Below are positions 23,423-32,674 of a stretch of DNA of 43,524 bases, in pieces (position 1 is the first letter of the stretch; the number at the start of each line of letters is the position of its first letter). The notes under the pieces are model-generated. The model was not told the DNA's origin and did no database searches. It saw only the letters and a list, made by a program, of their open reading frames with translations. A program made the position numbers and the translations under genes. The stretch covers positions 1 to 43,524 of the forward strand of contig JADLEU010000309.1 in assembly GCA_020845955.1 (NCBI GenBank). Reading direction: 5' to 3'. The DNA comes from Anaerolineales bacterium (lineage in GTDB: Bacteria > Chloroflexota > Anaerolineae > Anaerolineales > UBA6663).

Positions 23423-26400
23423 ATGGCAACGCTGCTTGACAACGATGACCTGATACTGGTTGCCCCCGAACTGGACGGGGATGAAGAGGTAGACCCGTCC
23501 ATTCGCCGCGCCGCGGCGTCCGCGCCCGCGCCTGCACCTGCGCCCGCACCGTCCTCGTTCGTGCCGGATGTGCCGCAAAGCCCGCTGGCGGCGGTGCAAA
23601 ACATCGTGCAGGCGTTCGTGCCGAAACCTGCCACTTCTGCCGAGCCGGTACTGGTCGCTCCTGAACTGGGGCCTCCGTCCGCACCTACGCCCGCGCCGAT
23701 GCCTGCGTCTGTACCCGCTGCGGCCCCGTCATCGGTAGCGCCGGGGCCGGTTGACCGCAGTTCGCGGGAAGCGTTCATCCGTTCCATACGGCCCTATGCC
23801 GAAGAAGCCCAGCGGCGCACCGGCATTCCCGCCGACATCATGATCGCCATCAACCTGAACGAACAGGGCTGGCAGCACGAAGCCCCGGGCGGAAACCTGT
23901 TCGGCATTAAGGGATCGAACCCTCGCACCGGCGCGAACACCGGCCCCGTGGCGACGTGGGAGGACTATGGGCAGGGGCGGGTGAACATTCAGGACACCTT
24001 CCGCGCCTATGACAGCCCGGCGGAGTCCTATGAGGACTTCGGCAACTTCCTGTGGGACAACGCCCGCTATGCCAACGCCCTCAAGGTGCTGAAGGAGACC
24101 GGCGACGGCGCGGCCTTCCTGCGGGAAGTCCATCGCGCGGGGTACGCCACTGACCCGCTGTGGAGCGACAAGGTGCTCCGCATCGCCAACGATGTGCGGA
24201 ACGTGGTCAACGGTCCCAATGCGCCGCCGCCCACGCCGTACCCGCAGCGCGCGCCGATGACCACGCTGGCGGAAGAGATGGCGGCGGGGCAAGCCGAGGG
24301 GCTGGTGCCGACGCCGGAGACCGCCCCCGTGCAACTCCCTGACCGGCTGCGGGGCGCGCTGGAACGTACCGGGCAACAGTACGGCAAGGTGTTTGAGGCG
24401 CTAACCTCGCCGTTCTCGCCGGAGAACCCGGACAACCAGGCGAACCGGCTGGCGCTGGGCGCGATGCTTGGCGGGCTGCTGTTCCCTGCTCTGTGGCCCG
24501 CCGCGGGCGCTGGCGCTGCCGTAATGGGTGGCGCTTTCGGCGGGAGCCTTTTGGGGAGTAACGAACGGGGGGCGTTCATTCCGCCTGATGTGAGTATGCA
24601 TCCGGGCGGGATGGAATCGTTCTTCAACGCTATCCCTATGACCCAGCCGGGGCAGGTGGCGGTGCGCGGGATTGGCCCCAAGCTGGCGCTGGCGGCGGAT
24701 GCGGTCAGCAATGTGCTGGGCGGGCCGTCCGTCACGGCATTCGATGACCTGGTGCGTCCCTACCTTCAGGGCGCACGGCTGGCGGCGGAGGGCGCGGAGC
24801 CGGCGATGAAGGCCGCGACGCGCTTTGGCGAGCAACTGGCAGGCATTGATCCAGCCAACCCTACCGGTCCGCGCCGCAGCGTGACGCTGGGGATGACCGC
24901 GGGCGCGCCACCGCCCGCGAGTGTTCCCGACAGAGGGATGCCGCCCGGCGGGAACAAGTTGCCGCCCGTCGGGGACTTCAAGCCGGGCGATCAAGTGCGC
25001 TCGCCGCAGATTGACGCTGGCCGTCCCCTCACCGTCGTGGATGCCAGCGACCGCGCTGCGCTCACCGTGCGGACGGAAGGCGGTCGCGAATTGAAGATCG
25101 GGCGGCGCGCCGTGGAGCCGGTCGCGCCCGAAACGTCGCCGGATGATACCGCGCGTGTCGTACCTGAGGTCACGAACAAACAGGAACAGATTCCGGGGGG
25201 TGATGTCACGGCGGATGTCCCGCCTGTGGATACCCCGCCGCGGACGAGCCGGTGGGTAACGCCGCCGCGCCCGCCCGCTGGACCGCCATCACTGCCGCTA
25301 CGGGGAACGGAACCCCCGCCGCCGGCCGGGCCGCCCGCGGGGGCAGTGAGTGGTGTTGCGCCAGAGAACCCTGAACTGGAACGAGGCTTCAGCGAGACGC
25401 TGCGGGAATCGGAGCGCAGCAGCCCCGCGCTACGCCAGAAACTCACCGATACCCCCCTCACCTACGAGGGACCGCGCTCTACTCAGGGTCTTAGTGACGC
25501 GGCTAAGGCCCGCATGGATGCCGACCCCATTGGTTCAGAAACCCGTCTGCTGTCCAAGGGCAGCAACTATAACGATGCGGATGTGGCGGAAGCCCAGCAC
25601 GTCATCCGGCGGCTGACGGCAGAAGGCGCTGACGAAAAGGAGTTCGCCCGCGGCATTGATCTGGCGGAGAAGGTTGCCGCCGACCTGACCGAGCATGGCC
25701 GCACCATTCAGGCCGCATCCATCTGGAACCAGTTGGACGAGGCAGGCGCGTTGGTACGGTTGACCCGGCAGGCCAAGCGCAGCCGTGAAGCTGTGGGCGA
25801 CAAGCGTGCGGGCAAGCAGATTGGTGATGTAACCGAGCGGGTGGTGACGCGGAAGGCGCGCGAGGAAGTCGGCAGGATCACCAAGAACGTCAAGGAATGG
25901 ACTGAGGCTGCCGGCACCGCGACCAAGCGCGCTACCGGCAAGGCCTCACGGCAGGTGGACGACCTGATCAAGCGCACGCGGCAGGGGCTTGCCTATGTGG
26001 GCGACCGCGGGCGGCTGCCGCGGCAGATTGCCCCCGAACAGAGCCAGGAACGGCGCATCCTGAACGAACTCCGGCGGGTGTACGACCGGCTGGGCGAGGT
26101 CATCCCTGAAGACCTTGCCACGCGGCTGAACGACGTGCTGGATACCATCAAGGGCATGGATGTGGACGACCCGGCGCGGCTGAAGGAAGCCCAGCGGCTG
26201 ATCCGTGAGGACATTGGGCAAGGCATTCTGGGGCCACTGAAGGAGATGGAAGCCACCGCCAAGGAGTCTGCGGCCCTGATCAAGAAGGCCGAACAGTCCG
26301 TCACCGAACTGGCTGACCTTGGCCGCAACCCCAAACTGTTGGGGCTGACCGATGAGATGGTGCAGAAGTTGAACCAGATGCGGCGCAATGCCAACCGTGC

Positions 26401-29230
26401 CGGCTACATCCTGTCGCCGGAACGCCGCAAGGAACTGGCTGGCTGGCTGGACGCCATCAAGGGCTACCGCGAAGGCTCGACCGAGAAGGTGGAGGCCATC
26501 CGTGAGTACATCACCCGACTGACGACCGGCGACATCGCCCAAGAGATAGCTGAGCGCACACAGCAGTTCGCGGCGGCGCGACGGGACATCGGACGGGTGG
26601 AGCGAATGACCGCCTTCCTTGGCGATCTGGGCCGCAGCCCAGGCAACCTTGGCTTGCAGGACGAAGACGCCGCCGCCTTCGCCAAAGTGCGACGGCTGGC
26701 GAATAACCTTGGATATATCATGCCCGAAGTCGAGCGCACGGGCATCCTCGATCTGGCGGACGAACTGCGTGCGCTCCCCGAAGGGCCGGAGAAGGCGGCG
26801 AAGGCGCAGAGTCTGGTACAGGCCGTCAAACAGGAACTCTTGCCCGAACTGGAAGCGCGCTGGCTGGTGATGCAGGACGAAGCGGCGCAGGCACGGTGGG
26901 AAGAGGCCAATCTGCGCTATCTGATTGACGAGGCCGAGCGCATCACCCGGCCGCGGGTGCTGTCGGACGTGCAGGAAACCATGCAGCGCATTCGCACCGA
27001 TCTGCGAGACGGCAAGATGGATGTTCCGGTGGAACTGGCCGAGTCCATCATGGATCGGTTCCGTCTCGCTCGTTCCTTGCCGGAAGACTCCCCTCAGCGT
27101 TACCGCCTGCTGCAAGGCGCGGCGCAGGACATCAGCGACCTCATGCCGCCATCGGCATGGGACAGAGTGGCGAAAGTCTACAACCTGCCGCGGCAACTGA
27201 TGGCGGGCCTGTATGACTTTTCGGCACTGATGCGGCAGGGGCGGTACGGCCTCATGTCGCACCCGACCGCGTGGCTGCGCTCCGTCAAGCCGATGCTTCA
27301 GGCGTTCGCTGCCCCGGAGACGGCAGCGCGCATTGACGCCGAACTGCATACCCGCCCGACCGCGAAGTTCTGGGAGAACGCCGGGGCGTACCTTGCGCCG
27401 CGGGCCGGAGAAGGCACGCTGACCACGCGGGAAGAACACTTCCTGGGGCGGGCGTTGGGCGCTGCCGACCGCAATGGCCTCATGCGCTTTATCGGATCGG
27501 CGGCGTGGGAAGACGCCTATGTCACGTTCCTGAACAAGTTGCGGGCCAATATCCTCGACAGCATCTATTACAAGTATGAAAAGCGGGGCCAGCCGCTGGC
27601 ACCGGAAGAGGCGCAGCAGTACGCGCAGTGGGTGAACTGGATGACCGGCCGCGGCTCGCTCCCGCCGCAACTCGACCGTGCCGCGGGTATCCTCGCGCAC
27701 ACGTTCTTCTCGCCCCGGAACATGGCCTCCCGCGTGGAGCGTCCTGTTGCTGCCGGGCGGGCCGCCTACTCCGTGGTGCTGGGGCCGAACGCGCCGGGGG
27801 CATACGCCAGCCGCCGGATCGCTGCGGAGATCGGCAAGGACTTCGCCGCCTATTACAGCATCGGGGCCATCCTGATGGGGCTGGCGACGGCGGCGGGCTA
27901 TCAAGTGGGGACGGACCCGCTCAAGAGCGACTTTGGCAACGTCACCGATGACGACGGCGTGCGCCACAACATCTGGAGCGACGACGCAACGCTGGCGCGG
28001 ACCCTCGCGCGCTTCCTCACCGAGCAGGAACGCACCGCCTCTGGGAACCCGTACCCGATTGATCGCGGCGAGGTCGTCTTGCGCTATATGCTGGGACAAC
28101 TTTCGCCACAGACCGGCATGGCGCTGAACCAGATTCGGGGCAAGGATGCCCTTGGCCGCAGCATCGAAGGGCCGGCCCGCGAGAACACGGCGTTTGGCGA
28201 TCTGGATGCCATGCTGCGGGGGACGGGGCTGGCCGAAGGGTCCCCCCTCCGGGACATGGCGGGGCCAGTGGGTGGACGGTTTTCCGACATATTGGAACAT
28301 ATGGTGCCGGGCGTGCTGGCGTCCTTCGCCAATGCCTACGGCAATGATCGCGGGCTGGGCGGCGCAGCGCGGGCGGCAACCGGGACGTTCTTGGGTGTCG
28401 GTGGTTCGTCCGAGGCGAGCACCGACGAACTGCGGGGCCGGCTCGCGCGCGCGCGGTTCGGCGTGGACTACGACGCGGCCGACGAAGCAGGCGTGCCGCT
28501 GCTGGACAGCACGCAGAAACTTCAGATTAACCAGTCGCCCGAAGTGCGGGAAGTAACCAGTGGTGGCCGGAGCTTGGACCAGCGGGAGGCCATCGGCGCA
28601 GCGGCACGTGCGGGACAGGCGCGGCTAATCAAGCAGATGGATTTGGACAAGCGGCTACTCTCTGGCGCGATTGACTACAAGCAATGGCGATTGGAGCGGA
28701 AGACCATCAACAACGAGTACGCTGGGGCCATTGAGAACAGCCGCGTGAAGGAACTGCCGCCGCGGGAGGTAGACCCGAACAACCGGGCGCAGGTGCTGGC
28801 CGCGCAGTATGCCGCCATCCCCATGAACACCGACCCGGTGACGGGGGAAGAGGACTTCAAGACCTTCTTCAACGAGCGCGACCGCTTCATGCAAAGCCTG
28901 TCGCCGGAAGACCGCAACATCATGGAGCGGTATCTGGATGCCAACGACACCATGATCGAGCGGGTCTACCGGCGGGACATGGAGAAAATCCGCACGTATT
29001 GGGACTACCTTGACGGACTGGAAGCCTCGCCGCAGGTTGCCCCGATCATCCAGCGGCGGGAGGACGCCAAACGTGCCGGTCAGGAACTTCAGGCGCGGTT
29101 ATATGACCGGATGGTCAACCGGCTGATGGACCCGCGCAAACTGATGTGGCGACGGCAACACCCCGACGTGGACAAGCTGATGAAGAAATGGGGCTACGTC
29201 ACGGTGCTGGCGACGCAGCGGGCATCGTAA
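23423..29230 (+). CDS. Giant virion-associated (ejection/polyvalent-like) protein with GH73-like glucosaminidase domain
   Basis: 1935 aa. Residues 1-110 are disordered, Ala/Pro-rich, with LVAPEL at 12-17 and 77-82 and VDPSIRRA at 23-30. Residues about 112-258 are a FlgJ/GH73-type glucosaminidase: putative catalytic Glu147 in NLNEQGW, then GNLFGIKGS and YATDPLWSDKV. A hydrophobic, Gly/Ala-rich segment lies at 342-379. A Pro-rich stretch (500-660) leads to a long helical region with four repeats of about 100 residues (870-1250). Around 1430-1560 FFSPRNMASRVERP and DPLKSDFGN resemble the large polyvalent-protein-associated domains of phages. The likely role is ejection with the DNA and local peptidoglycan cleavage (inference). 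It could also be called an internal virion protein. Confidence 0.75.
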   Translation: MATLLDNDDLILVAPELDGDEEVDPSIRRAAASAPAPAPAPAPSSFVPDVPQSPLAAVQNIVQAFVPKPATSAEPVLVAPELGPPSAPTPAPMPASVPAAAPSSVAPGPVDRSSREAFIRSIRPYAEEAQRRTGIPADIMIAINLNEQGWQHEAPGGNLFGIKGSNPRTGANTGPVATWEDYGQGRVNIQDTFRAYDSPAESYEDFGNFLWDNARYANALKVLKETGDGAAFLREVHRAGYATDPLWSDKVLRIANDVRNVVNGPNAPPPTPYPQRAPMTTLAEEMAAGQAEGLVPTPETAPVQLPDRLRGALERTGQQYGKVFEALTSPFSPENPDNQANRLALGAMLGGLLFPALWPAAGAGAAVMGGAFGGSLLGSNERGAFIPPDVSMHPGGMESFFNAIPMTQPGQVAVRGIGPKLALAADAVSNVLGGPSVTAFDDLVRPYLQGARLAAEGAEPAMKAATRFGEQLAGIDPANPTGPRRSVTLGMTAGAPPPASVPDRGMPPGGNKLPPVGDFKPGDQVRSPQIDAGRPLTVVDASDRAALTVRTEGGRELKIGRRAVEPVAPETSPDDTARVVPEVTNKQEQIPGGDVTADVPPVDTPPRTSRWVTPPRPPAGPPSLPLRGTEPPPPAGPPAGAVSGVAPENPELERGFSETLRESERSSPALRQKLTDTPLTYEGPRSTQGLSDAAKARMDADPIGSETRLLSKGSNYNDADVAEAQHVIRRLTAEGADEKEFARGIDLAEKVAADLTEHGRTIQAASIWNQLDEAGALVRLTRQAKRSREAVGDKRAGKQIGDVTERVVTRKAREEVGRITKNVKEWTEAAGTATKRATGKASRQVDDLIKRTRQGLAYVGDRGRLPRQIAPEQSQERRILNELRRVYDRLGEVIPEDLATRLNDVLDTIKGMDVDDPARLKEAQRLIREDIGQGILGPLKEMEATAKESAALIKKAEQSVTELADLGRNPKLLGLTDEMVQKLNQMRRNANRAGYILSPERRKELAGWLDAIKGYREGSTEKVEAIREYITRLTTGDIAQEIAERTQQFAAARRDIGRVERMTAFLGDLGRSPGNLGLQDEDAAAFAKVRRLANNLGYIMPEVERTGILDLADELRALPEGPEKAAKAQSLVQAVKQELLPELEARWLVMQDEAAQARWEEANLRYLIDEAERITRPRVLSDVQETMQRIRTDLRDGKMDVPVELAESIMDRFRLARSLPEDSPQRYRLLQGAAQDISDLMPPSAWDRVAKVYNLPRQLMAGLYDFSALMRQGRYGLMSHPTAWLRSVKPMLQAFAAPETAARIDAELHTRPTAKFWENAGAYLAPRAGEGTLTTREEHFLGRALGAADRNGLMRFIGSAAWEDAYVTFLNKLRANILDSIYYKYEKRGQPLAPEEAQQYAQWVNWMTGRGSLPPQLDRAAGILAHTFFSPRNMASRVERPVAAGRAAYSVVLGPNAPGAYASRRIAAEIGKDFAAYYSIGAILMGLATAAGYQVGTDPLKSDFGNVTDDDGVRHNIWSDDATLARTLARFLTEQERTASGNPYPIDRGEVVLRYMLGQLSPQTGMALNQIRGKDALGRSIEGPARENTAFGDLDAMLRGTGLAEGSPLRDMAGPVGGRFSDILEHMVPGVLASFANAYGNDRGLGGAARAATGTFLGVGGSSEASTDELRGRLARARFGVDYDAADEAGVPLLDSTQKLQINQSPEVREVTSGGRSLDQREAIGAAARAGQARLIKQMDLDKRLLSGAIDYKQWRLERKTINNEYAGAIENSRVKELPPREVDPNNRAQVLAAQYAAIPMNTDPVTGEEDFKTFFNERDRFMQSLSPEDRNIMERYLDANDTMIERVYRRDMEKIRTYWDYLDGLEASPQVAPIIQRREDAKRAGQELQARLYDRMVNRLMDPRKLMWRRQHPDVDKLMKKWGYVTVLATQRAS

Positions 29231-29260
29231 TCAACGCGTACCGCAGAAAAGAGGCGCAGG

Positions 29261-30403
29261 ATGGTCCCGCGGGAAGAAATCATCGCCTATGCCCGGAAAC
29301 TGGCCGGGGACAACCGCCTTGACCCTGAAGCCTTCGTGCAGGCCGTGAGCGCGCCGATGGGGCCGCTTGCCAAGTACGAACAGGACGGCGACTTTGACGC
29401 CCTGATGGACGCGATGGAGGCGCTTGCCGCGTCCGGCAACATTGGCGCGAGCACGGGAGCAGGGCAGGAGCGGGCGGTGTCCGGCGACAGCGGCGTGGAC
29501 ACGTCCCCGCCGCCGCCCGGCGACGGCACATCGTTGCCTGAAGACGTGGACGTAGACCCGTCCATCGCGCGTGCTGCCGGGCTGACGCCGGGGAGTCTCG
29601 CCGCCGAACCGACCCCCCGCGGTCGCGGGGAAGAGACCAACCCCTTCCAGCAGCCATCGCCGGACGTGGTAGACCCCAGCGTGGGTGCAGCCGCGCGCCA
29701 GCCGAAGAACATTCCGGTCAGCGGCACGGGCAGCCCGTTCACGCAACCGATGGGCGTAGCAATGGGCATGGAAGGCGTCCGCAACGCCCCCTTCGGCGCG
29801 ATCCCCTTCGGGGAGATGAACCCGTATGAACGGGAGTTCTTCTTTCCGTTCATGAACCCAGAACTCGGCGGGGCGTCACAGGCGGCGGAAAACCTTGCCC
29901 GCATGATGGGCTACGCGCCGCAGTCGGGCAACCCGTGGAGCCGTCACATCGCCGGCGCAATCGAGCCGCTGGCAAGTCAGGCCAGTATCGTTGCCCTATT
30001 GAACGGGCAGATTAGCCCTAATCTCACGCCGTCTGGAACGGTATTGCCAGATATGGGGGCCATTGTACCGATGGTACAGGAGGCGCTCCAGAAGGGCCAG
30101 ACCACGGTGTTCGGGGAAGGCGGCTTGCCCAAGGTAATCGGGAGCCTGAAGCAACTGGCGGCATCCGCCGCGAAGGGTGAGTATTCTCAGAACCCTGGGG
30201 AGGCGGCGCTTCAGGAGCAGATGGCCGACCCCGCAACGGCGGCCCGCATGATTGAGAGCCTGATGACGAGCGCCGCCAGTCCGTACCAGCGGCGGCAATT
30301 GCGCCCGGTGTTGCAGGAACAGATGGGCAATTACTTCCGGCAAGCGCCGAACCGCCCGACGCTGGGTCCCTTCGATGCCATCGTTGGCGGCTTCGGGTAC
30401 TAA
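29261..30403 (+). CDS. Putative virion protein, companion of the giant protein
   Basis: 380 aa. N-terminal helical part (EEIIAYARKLAGDNRLDPEA), then a disordered region with VDPSIARA (98-105) and VDPSVGAA (137-144), motifs also present near the N-terminus of the giant protein. Residues 170 on look folded, with PYEREFFFPFMNPELGGASQ and a C-terminal helix pair. Family unknown. Shared motifs and adjacency suggest that both bind the same virion partner. Confidence 0.62.
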   Translation: MVPREEIIAYARKLAGDNRLDPEAFVQAVSAPMGPLAKYEQDGDFDALMDAMEALAASGNIGASTGAGQERAVSGDSGVDTSPPPPGDGTSLPEDVDVDPSIARAAGLTPGSLAAEPTPRGRGEETNPFQQPSPDVVDPSVGAAARQPKNIPVSGTGSPFTQPMGVAMGMEGVRNAPFGAIPFGEMNPYEREFFFPFMNPELGGASQAAENLARMMGYAPQSGNPWSRHIAGAIEPLASQASIVALLNGQISPNLTPSGTVLPDMGAIVPMVQEALQKGQTTVFGEGGLPKVIGSLKQLAASAAKGEYSQNPGEAALQEQMADPATAARMIESLMTSAASPYQRRQLRPVLQEQMGNYFRQAPNRPTLGPFDAIVGGFGY

Positions 30404-30645
30404 TGGGGGGTATGATGCAGGCGGTACTTGAGGCAGTCGTGGTCATTGCCGTGAACGGCGACGTGTTGTGCGAAGCGTGCAACAAGCCGATTGCTGCGCT
30501 GTTCGGAGGGCATCTCGTTATTGACCGCGGCGAGACCTATGCGGAGTTCGCTGGCGGCGACGTGATGATCCAGTGCCATCGCCGCGTGCTGGACGGTGGC
30601 CGCTATCGCACCTGCGGTCATCGTAACCGTCTGCGCTTGGGGTAG
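30403..30645 (+). CDS. Zinc-ribbon-like small protein
   Basis: 80 aa: VNGDVLCEACNKPIAALFGG with one CxxC and a second Cys/His cluster MIQCHRRVLDGGRYRTCGHR. Start overlaps the upstream stop (TAATG); in-frame ATGs at 30412 and 30415 are alternatives. Last gene before the capsid promoter. Confidence 0.68.
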   Translation: MGGMMQAVLEAVVVIAVNGDVLCEACNKPIAALFGGHLVIDRGETYAEFAGGDVMIQCHRRVLDGGRYRTCGHRNRLRLG

Positions 30646-30650
30646 TTGTG

Positions 30651-30680
30651 TTGACAGCACCTTCCGTTTGTGCGTAACAT
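30651..30680 (+). promoter_or_regulatory. Promoter of the scaffold-capsid unit
   Basis: TTGACA (30651-30656), 18-bp spacer, TAACAT (30675-30680). RNA would start near 30687, about 78 nt before the scaffold ATG. Confidence 0.7.
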
Positions 30681-30710
30681 AAGAAGTAATCTCATAGCAG
30701 CGGCTTCCAC

Positions 30711-30764
30711 AGCCCCGATGCCATGCACGTCCTCCACGGACTGCGGTGCAACGGGGCTTTCTTT
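30711..30764 (+). promoter_or_regulatory. Structured leader, terminator-like
   Basis: AGCCCCG (30711-30717) pairs with CGGGGCT (30752-30758); inside it TGCAC/GTGCA and GTCC/GGAC extend the stem. TTCTTT follows, directly before the ATG at 30765, and the GGGG that would serve as SD is in the stem. Could act as attenuator or translation control. Confidence 0.55.
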
Positions 30765-31691
30765 ATGGTCTCCACCTTCCCCGATCAGCAATTTCAGCAA
30801 CCGCAGACAGATGTGCCTTCCAGCGCCACCACCGGCGCCGGTGGTGGCGCTGGAAGGCCCGCGGGCATGGACAACTACACCGAACCCGACCCTTATGCCG
30901 CAGAGAACCTGCTGGGGGGGGCGTCTGCTGCTGACGCAGCGCCCGCCGCGACGGAAGGCGAGCCGGATGCTGCGCCCGCGCCCGCGCCCGCGGCCACGCC
31001 GTCGCCGTCGCAGTGGGACACGCCCGACAACCCCTACTTCAAGCAATGGCAGGACGCACAGCCGAAGCTCCAGCAGATTGATGCGCTGCAACAGCGCGTT
31101 GATACCTGGCAGCAGCAGATTGATGCGGCGCAGCAGGGCCAGCAACGGCAGCAGTTCCAGCAGGCCCAGCAGGAACTGCTCAACGATCTCGCAGCATGGG
31201 CGACCGCCTACCGCGAGTTGCACAGCGCCGACATCCCCGCTGACAAGTTCCAGCGGTACCAGCAGGCGCTCCAGTACGGCCTGGCCTTTCAGCAACCGGA
31301 CGTGCAGCAGCGGTTTAACGCCGTGTATGAGGCCGCGAACACCTTCGCGGCCCGCGACAAGGCGTGGGAACTCGTGGGGAAGCACTTTGGCGACACCGCC
31401 AGTTATGGCACTATCCGCCAAGCCTTCGAGCAGGTCGTGAAGTCGGCCAGCCCAGAAATCATGGAGGAGCGGACACAACTCCTGGCAGACCGCTGGCGGC
31501 AGAGCAATGCCCAGCGCCGGGTGCAGAGCGGGGCTGAACGGCTGGAAGGCGGCGCACCGGCGGCGGCGGGCGCACCCAATAGCCTGTCGTATTACGAGAA
31601 CAAAATCTTCCGTGCAGGCGGCGGCACCGACGCGCTGACGGACCAGGAATGGGCGCGGTATCTGGAACTGCGCCAGCGATCAGCACTGTAG
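30765..31691 (+). CDS. Putative scaffolding protein
   Basis: 308 aa, directly upstream of the capsid gene, the usual scaffold place. Residues 1-90 are disordered (Gln, Pro, Ala-rich). A Gln-rich coiled-coil region (LQQIDALQQRVDTWQQQIDA, and QQEL further on) spans about 100-160. Helical C-terminus. Scaffolds guide coat assembly and leave the prohead. ATG at 30765 is assumed. A second in-frame ATG at 30867 (MDNYTEPD) has its own SD, GGAAGG, inside a perfect palindrome, so a shorter form is possible. Confidence 0.72.
   Translation: MVSTFPDQQFQQPQTDVPSSATTGAGGGAGRPAGMDNYTEPDPYAAENLLGGASAADAAPAATEGEPDAAPAPAPAATPSPSQWDTPDNPYFKQWQDAQPKLQQIDALQQRVDTWQQQIDAAQQGQQRQQFQQAQQELLNDLAAWATAYRELHSADIPADKFQRYQQALQYGLAFQQPDVQQRFNAVYEAANTFAARDKAWELVGKHFGDTASYGTIRQAFEQVVKSASPEIMEERTQLLADRWRQSNAQRRVQSGAERLEGGAPAAAGAPNSLSYYENKIFRAGGGTDALTDQEWARYLELRQRSAL
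30815..30858. repeat. Perfect 44-bp palindrome inside the scaffold gene
   Basis: Every base of 30815-30836 pairs with 30837-30858 (outer GCCTTCCAGCG, centre GGCGCC). It codes for SSATTGAGGGAGR. As RNA it would be a hairpin of about 20 bp that contains the GGAAGG SD-like sequence (30852-30857) of the ATG at 30867. Confidence 0.95.
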
Positions 31692-31720
31692 CGGGGGGCA
31701 GCGTAAGAAAGGGGCCGTAG

Positions 31721-32623
31721 ATGGCAATTGTGACCACGAGTTCACTGGCGGACACGCTGCCCAAGTTCATTGCAGAGGCGGCGCTGACGCTCAAGCAGGA
31801 AGGTCTCATGATGGGCCGCGTCGGGAAGGTGCGGCTCGCCAAGGGGCAGGGCCTCACCTATCACCGCCCGACCTGGAGCGCGGTGAGTGTGCTGGACTTG
31901 ACCGAGGGCGTTGACCTGGCGCAGGCCCAGAGCGTGACCGACAGCGACTTCACCATCACCGTGGCGGAGATCGGCGGGCAGATTTTTTTCAGCGATCTGA
32001 CCGAGATGGCGCTGCGCGAGGACGTGATGCGCTACTTCGGGCGGGCGCTGGCGAACGCCTACAAGAACGCCATTGACACCGACCTGACCGAAGACATGGA
32101 CAGCGCCACCGTCAGTCTTGGCGGCGCTGGCACCACCACCGTCATCGGCCACCTTCAGGCCGCGGCGGTGCGGCTGGCTGCCGCTTCCCGCCCGGTCGAG
32201 GGCAAGCTGTCGTGCGTCATTCACCCCTTCCAGTATCACCCCATTGTGCAGGACTTGGCTTCCCTGACCAGCGGCCAGTGGTCGCCCAGCAGCGGGACCC
32301 CGGCCATTGACCGCACGATGGGCAGCAGCGTCGCGGGCATGTCCGAACAGTTGATCCGCAACTATTGGGTAGGGCGGCTGGCTGGAGTGGACGTGTTTAC
32401 CGACCCGAACATCGCCATTGACGGCAGCGACGACGCCAAGGGCGGGATGTTCTCCAACGAAGCGATCCTGTCCATCACCTATCAGGAGCCGTCCGTTCGC
32501 ACCCAGCGCGACGAGTCCCTGCGCGGGCTGGAACTGAACTACGTCGGCATGCACGGTAGCGGCATGTACGACGGAGCGTGGGCCTTCGAGATTTACACTG
32601 ACTGTAGCACCCCCTCGTCGTAA
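31721..32623 (+). CDS. Major capsid protein
   Basis: 300 aa. Position after the scaffold, SD AAAGGGG and high-quality coding sequence support the call. The N-terminal part (TTSSLADTLPKFIAEAALTL, then a strand pair) and ITVAEIGGQIFFSDLTEMAL with GRALANAYKNAIDTDLTE are typical of HK97-fold coat proteins of podoviral and related phages. The C-terminus (GLELNYVGMHGSGMYD) is beta-rich. Should be the main virion protein. Confidence 0.85.
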   Translation: MAIVTTSSLADTLPKFIAEAALTLKQEGLMMGRVGKVRLAKGQGLTYHRPTWSAVSVLDLTEGVDLAQAQSVTDSDFTITVAEIGGQIFFSDLTEMALREDVMRYFGRALANAYKNAIDTDLTEDMDSATVSLGGAGTTTVIGHLQAAAVRLAAASRPVEGKLSCVIHPFQYHPIVQDLASLTSGQWSPSSGTPAIDRTMGSSVAGMSEQLIRNYWVGRLAGVDVFTDPNIAIDGSDDAKGGMFSNEAILSITYQEPSVRTQRDESLRGLELNYVGMHGSGMYDGAWAFEIYTDCSTPSS

Positions 32624-32674
32624 GACTAGGCATCAACCAGATGACGCGGGGGGGCAAGTTAGGAGCACATCGCC

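Noticed and set aside
25946-28300. 784-aa minus-strand open frame opposite the giant gene
   Set aside because: GC-rich codon use of the plus-strand gene leaves the antisense frame open; no motif, no SD. Similar antisense frames at 19369-21012 and 41138-43225 are rejected for the same reason.
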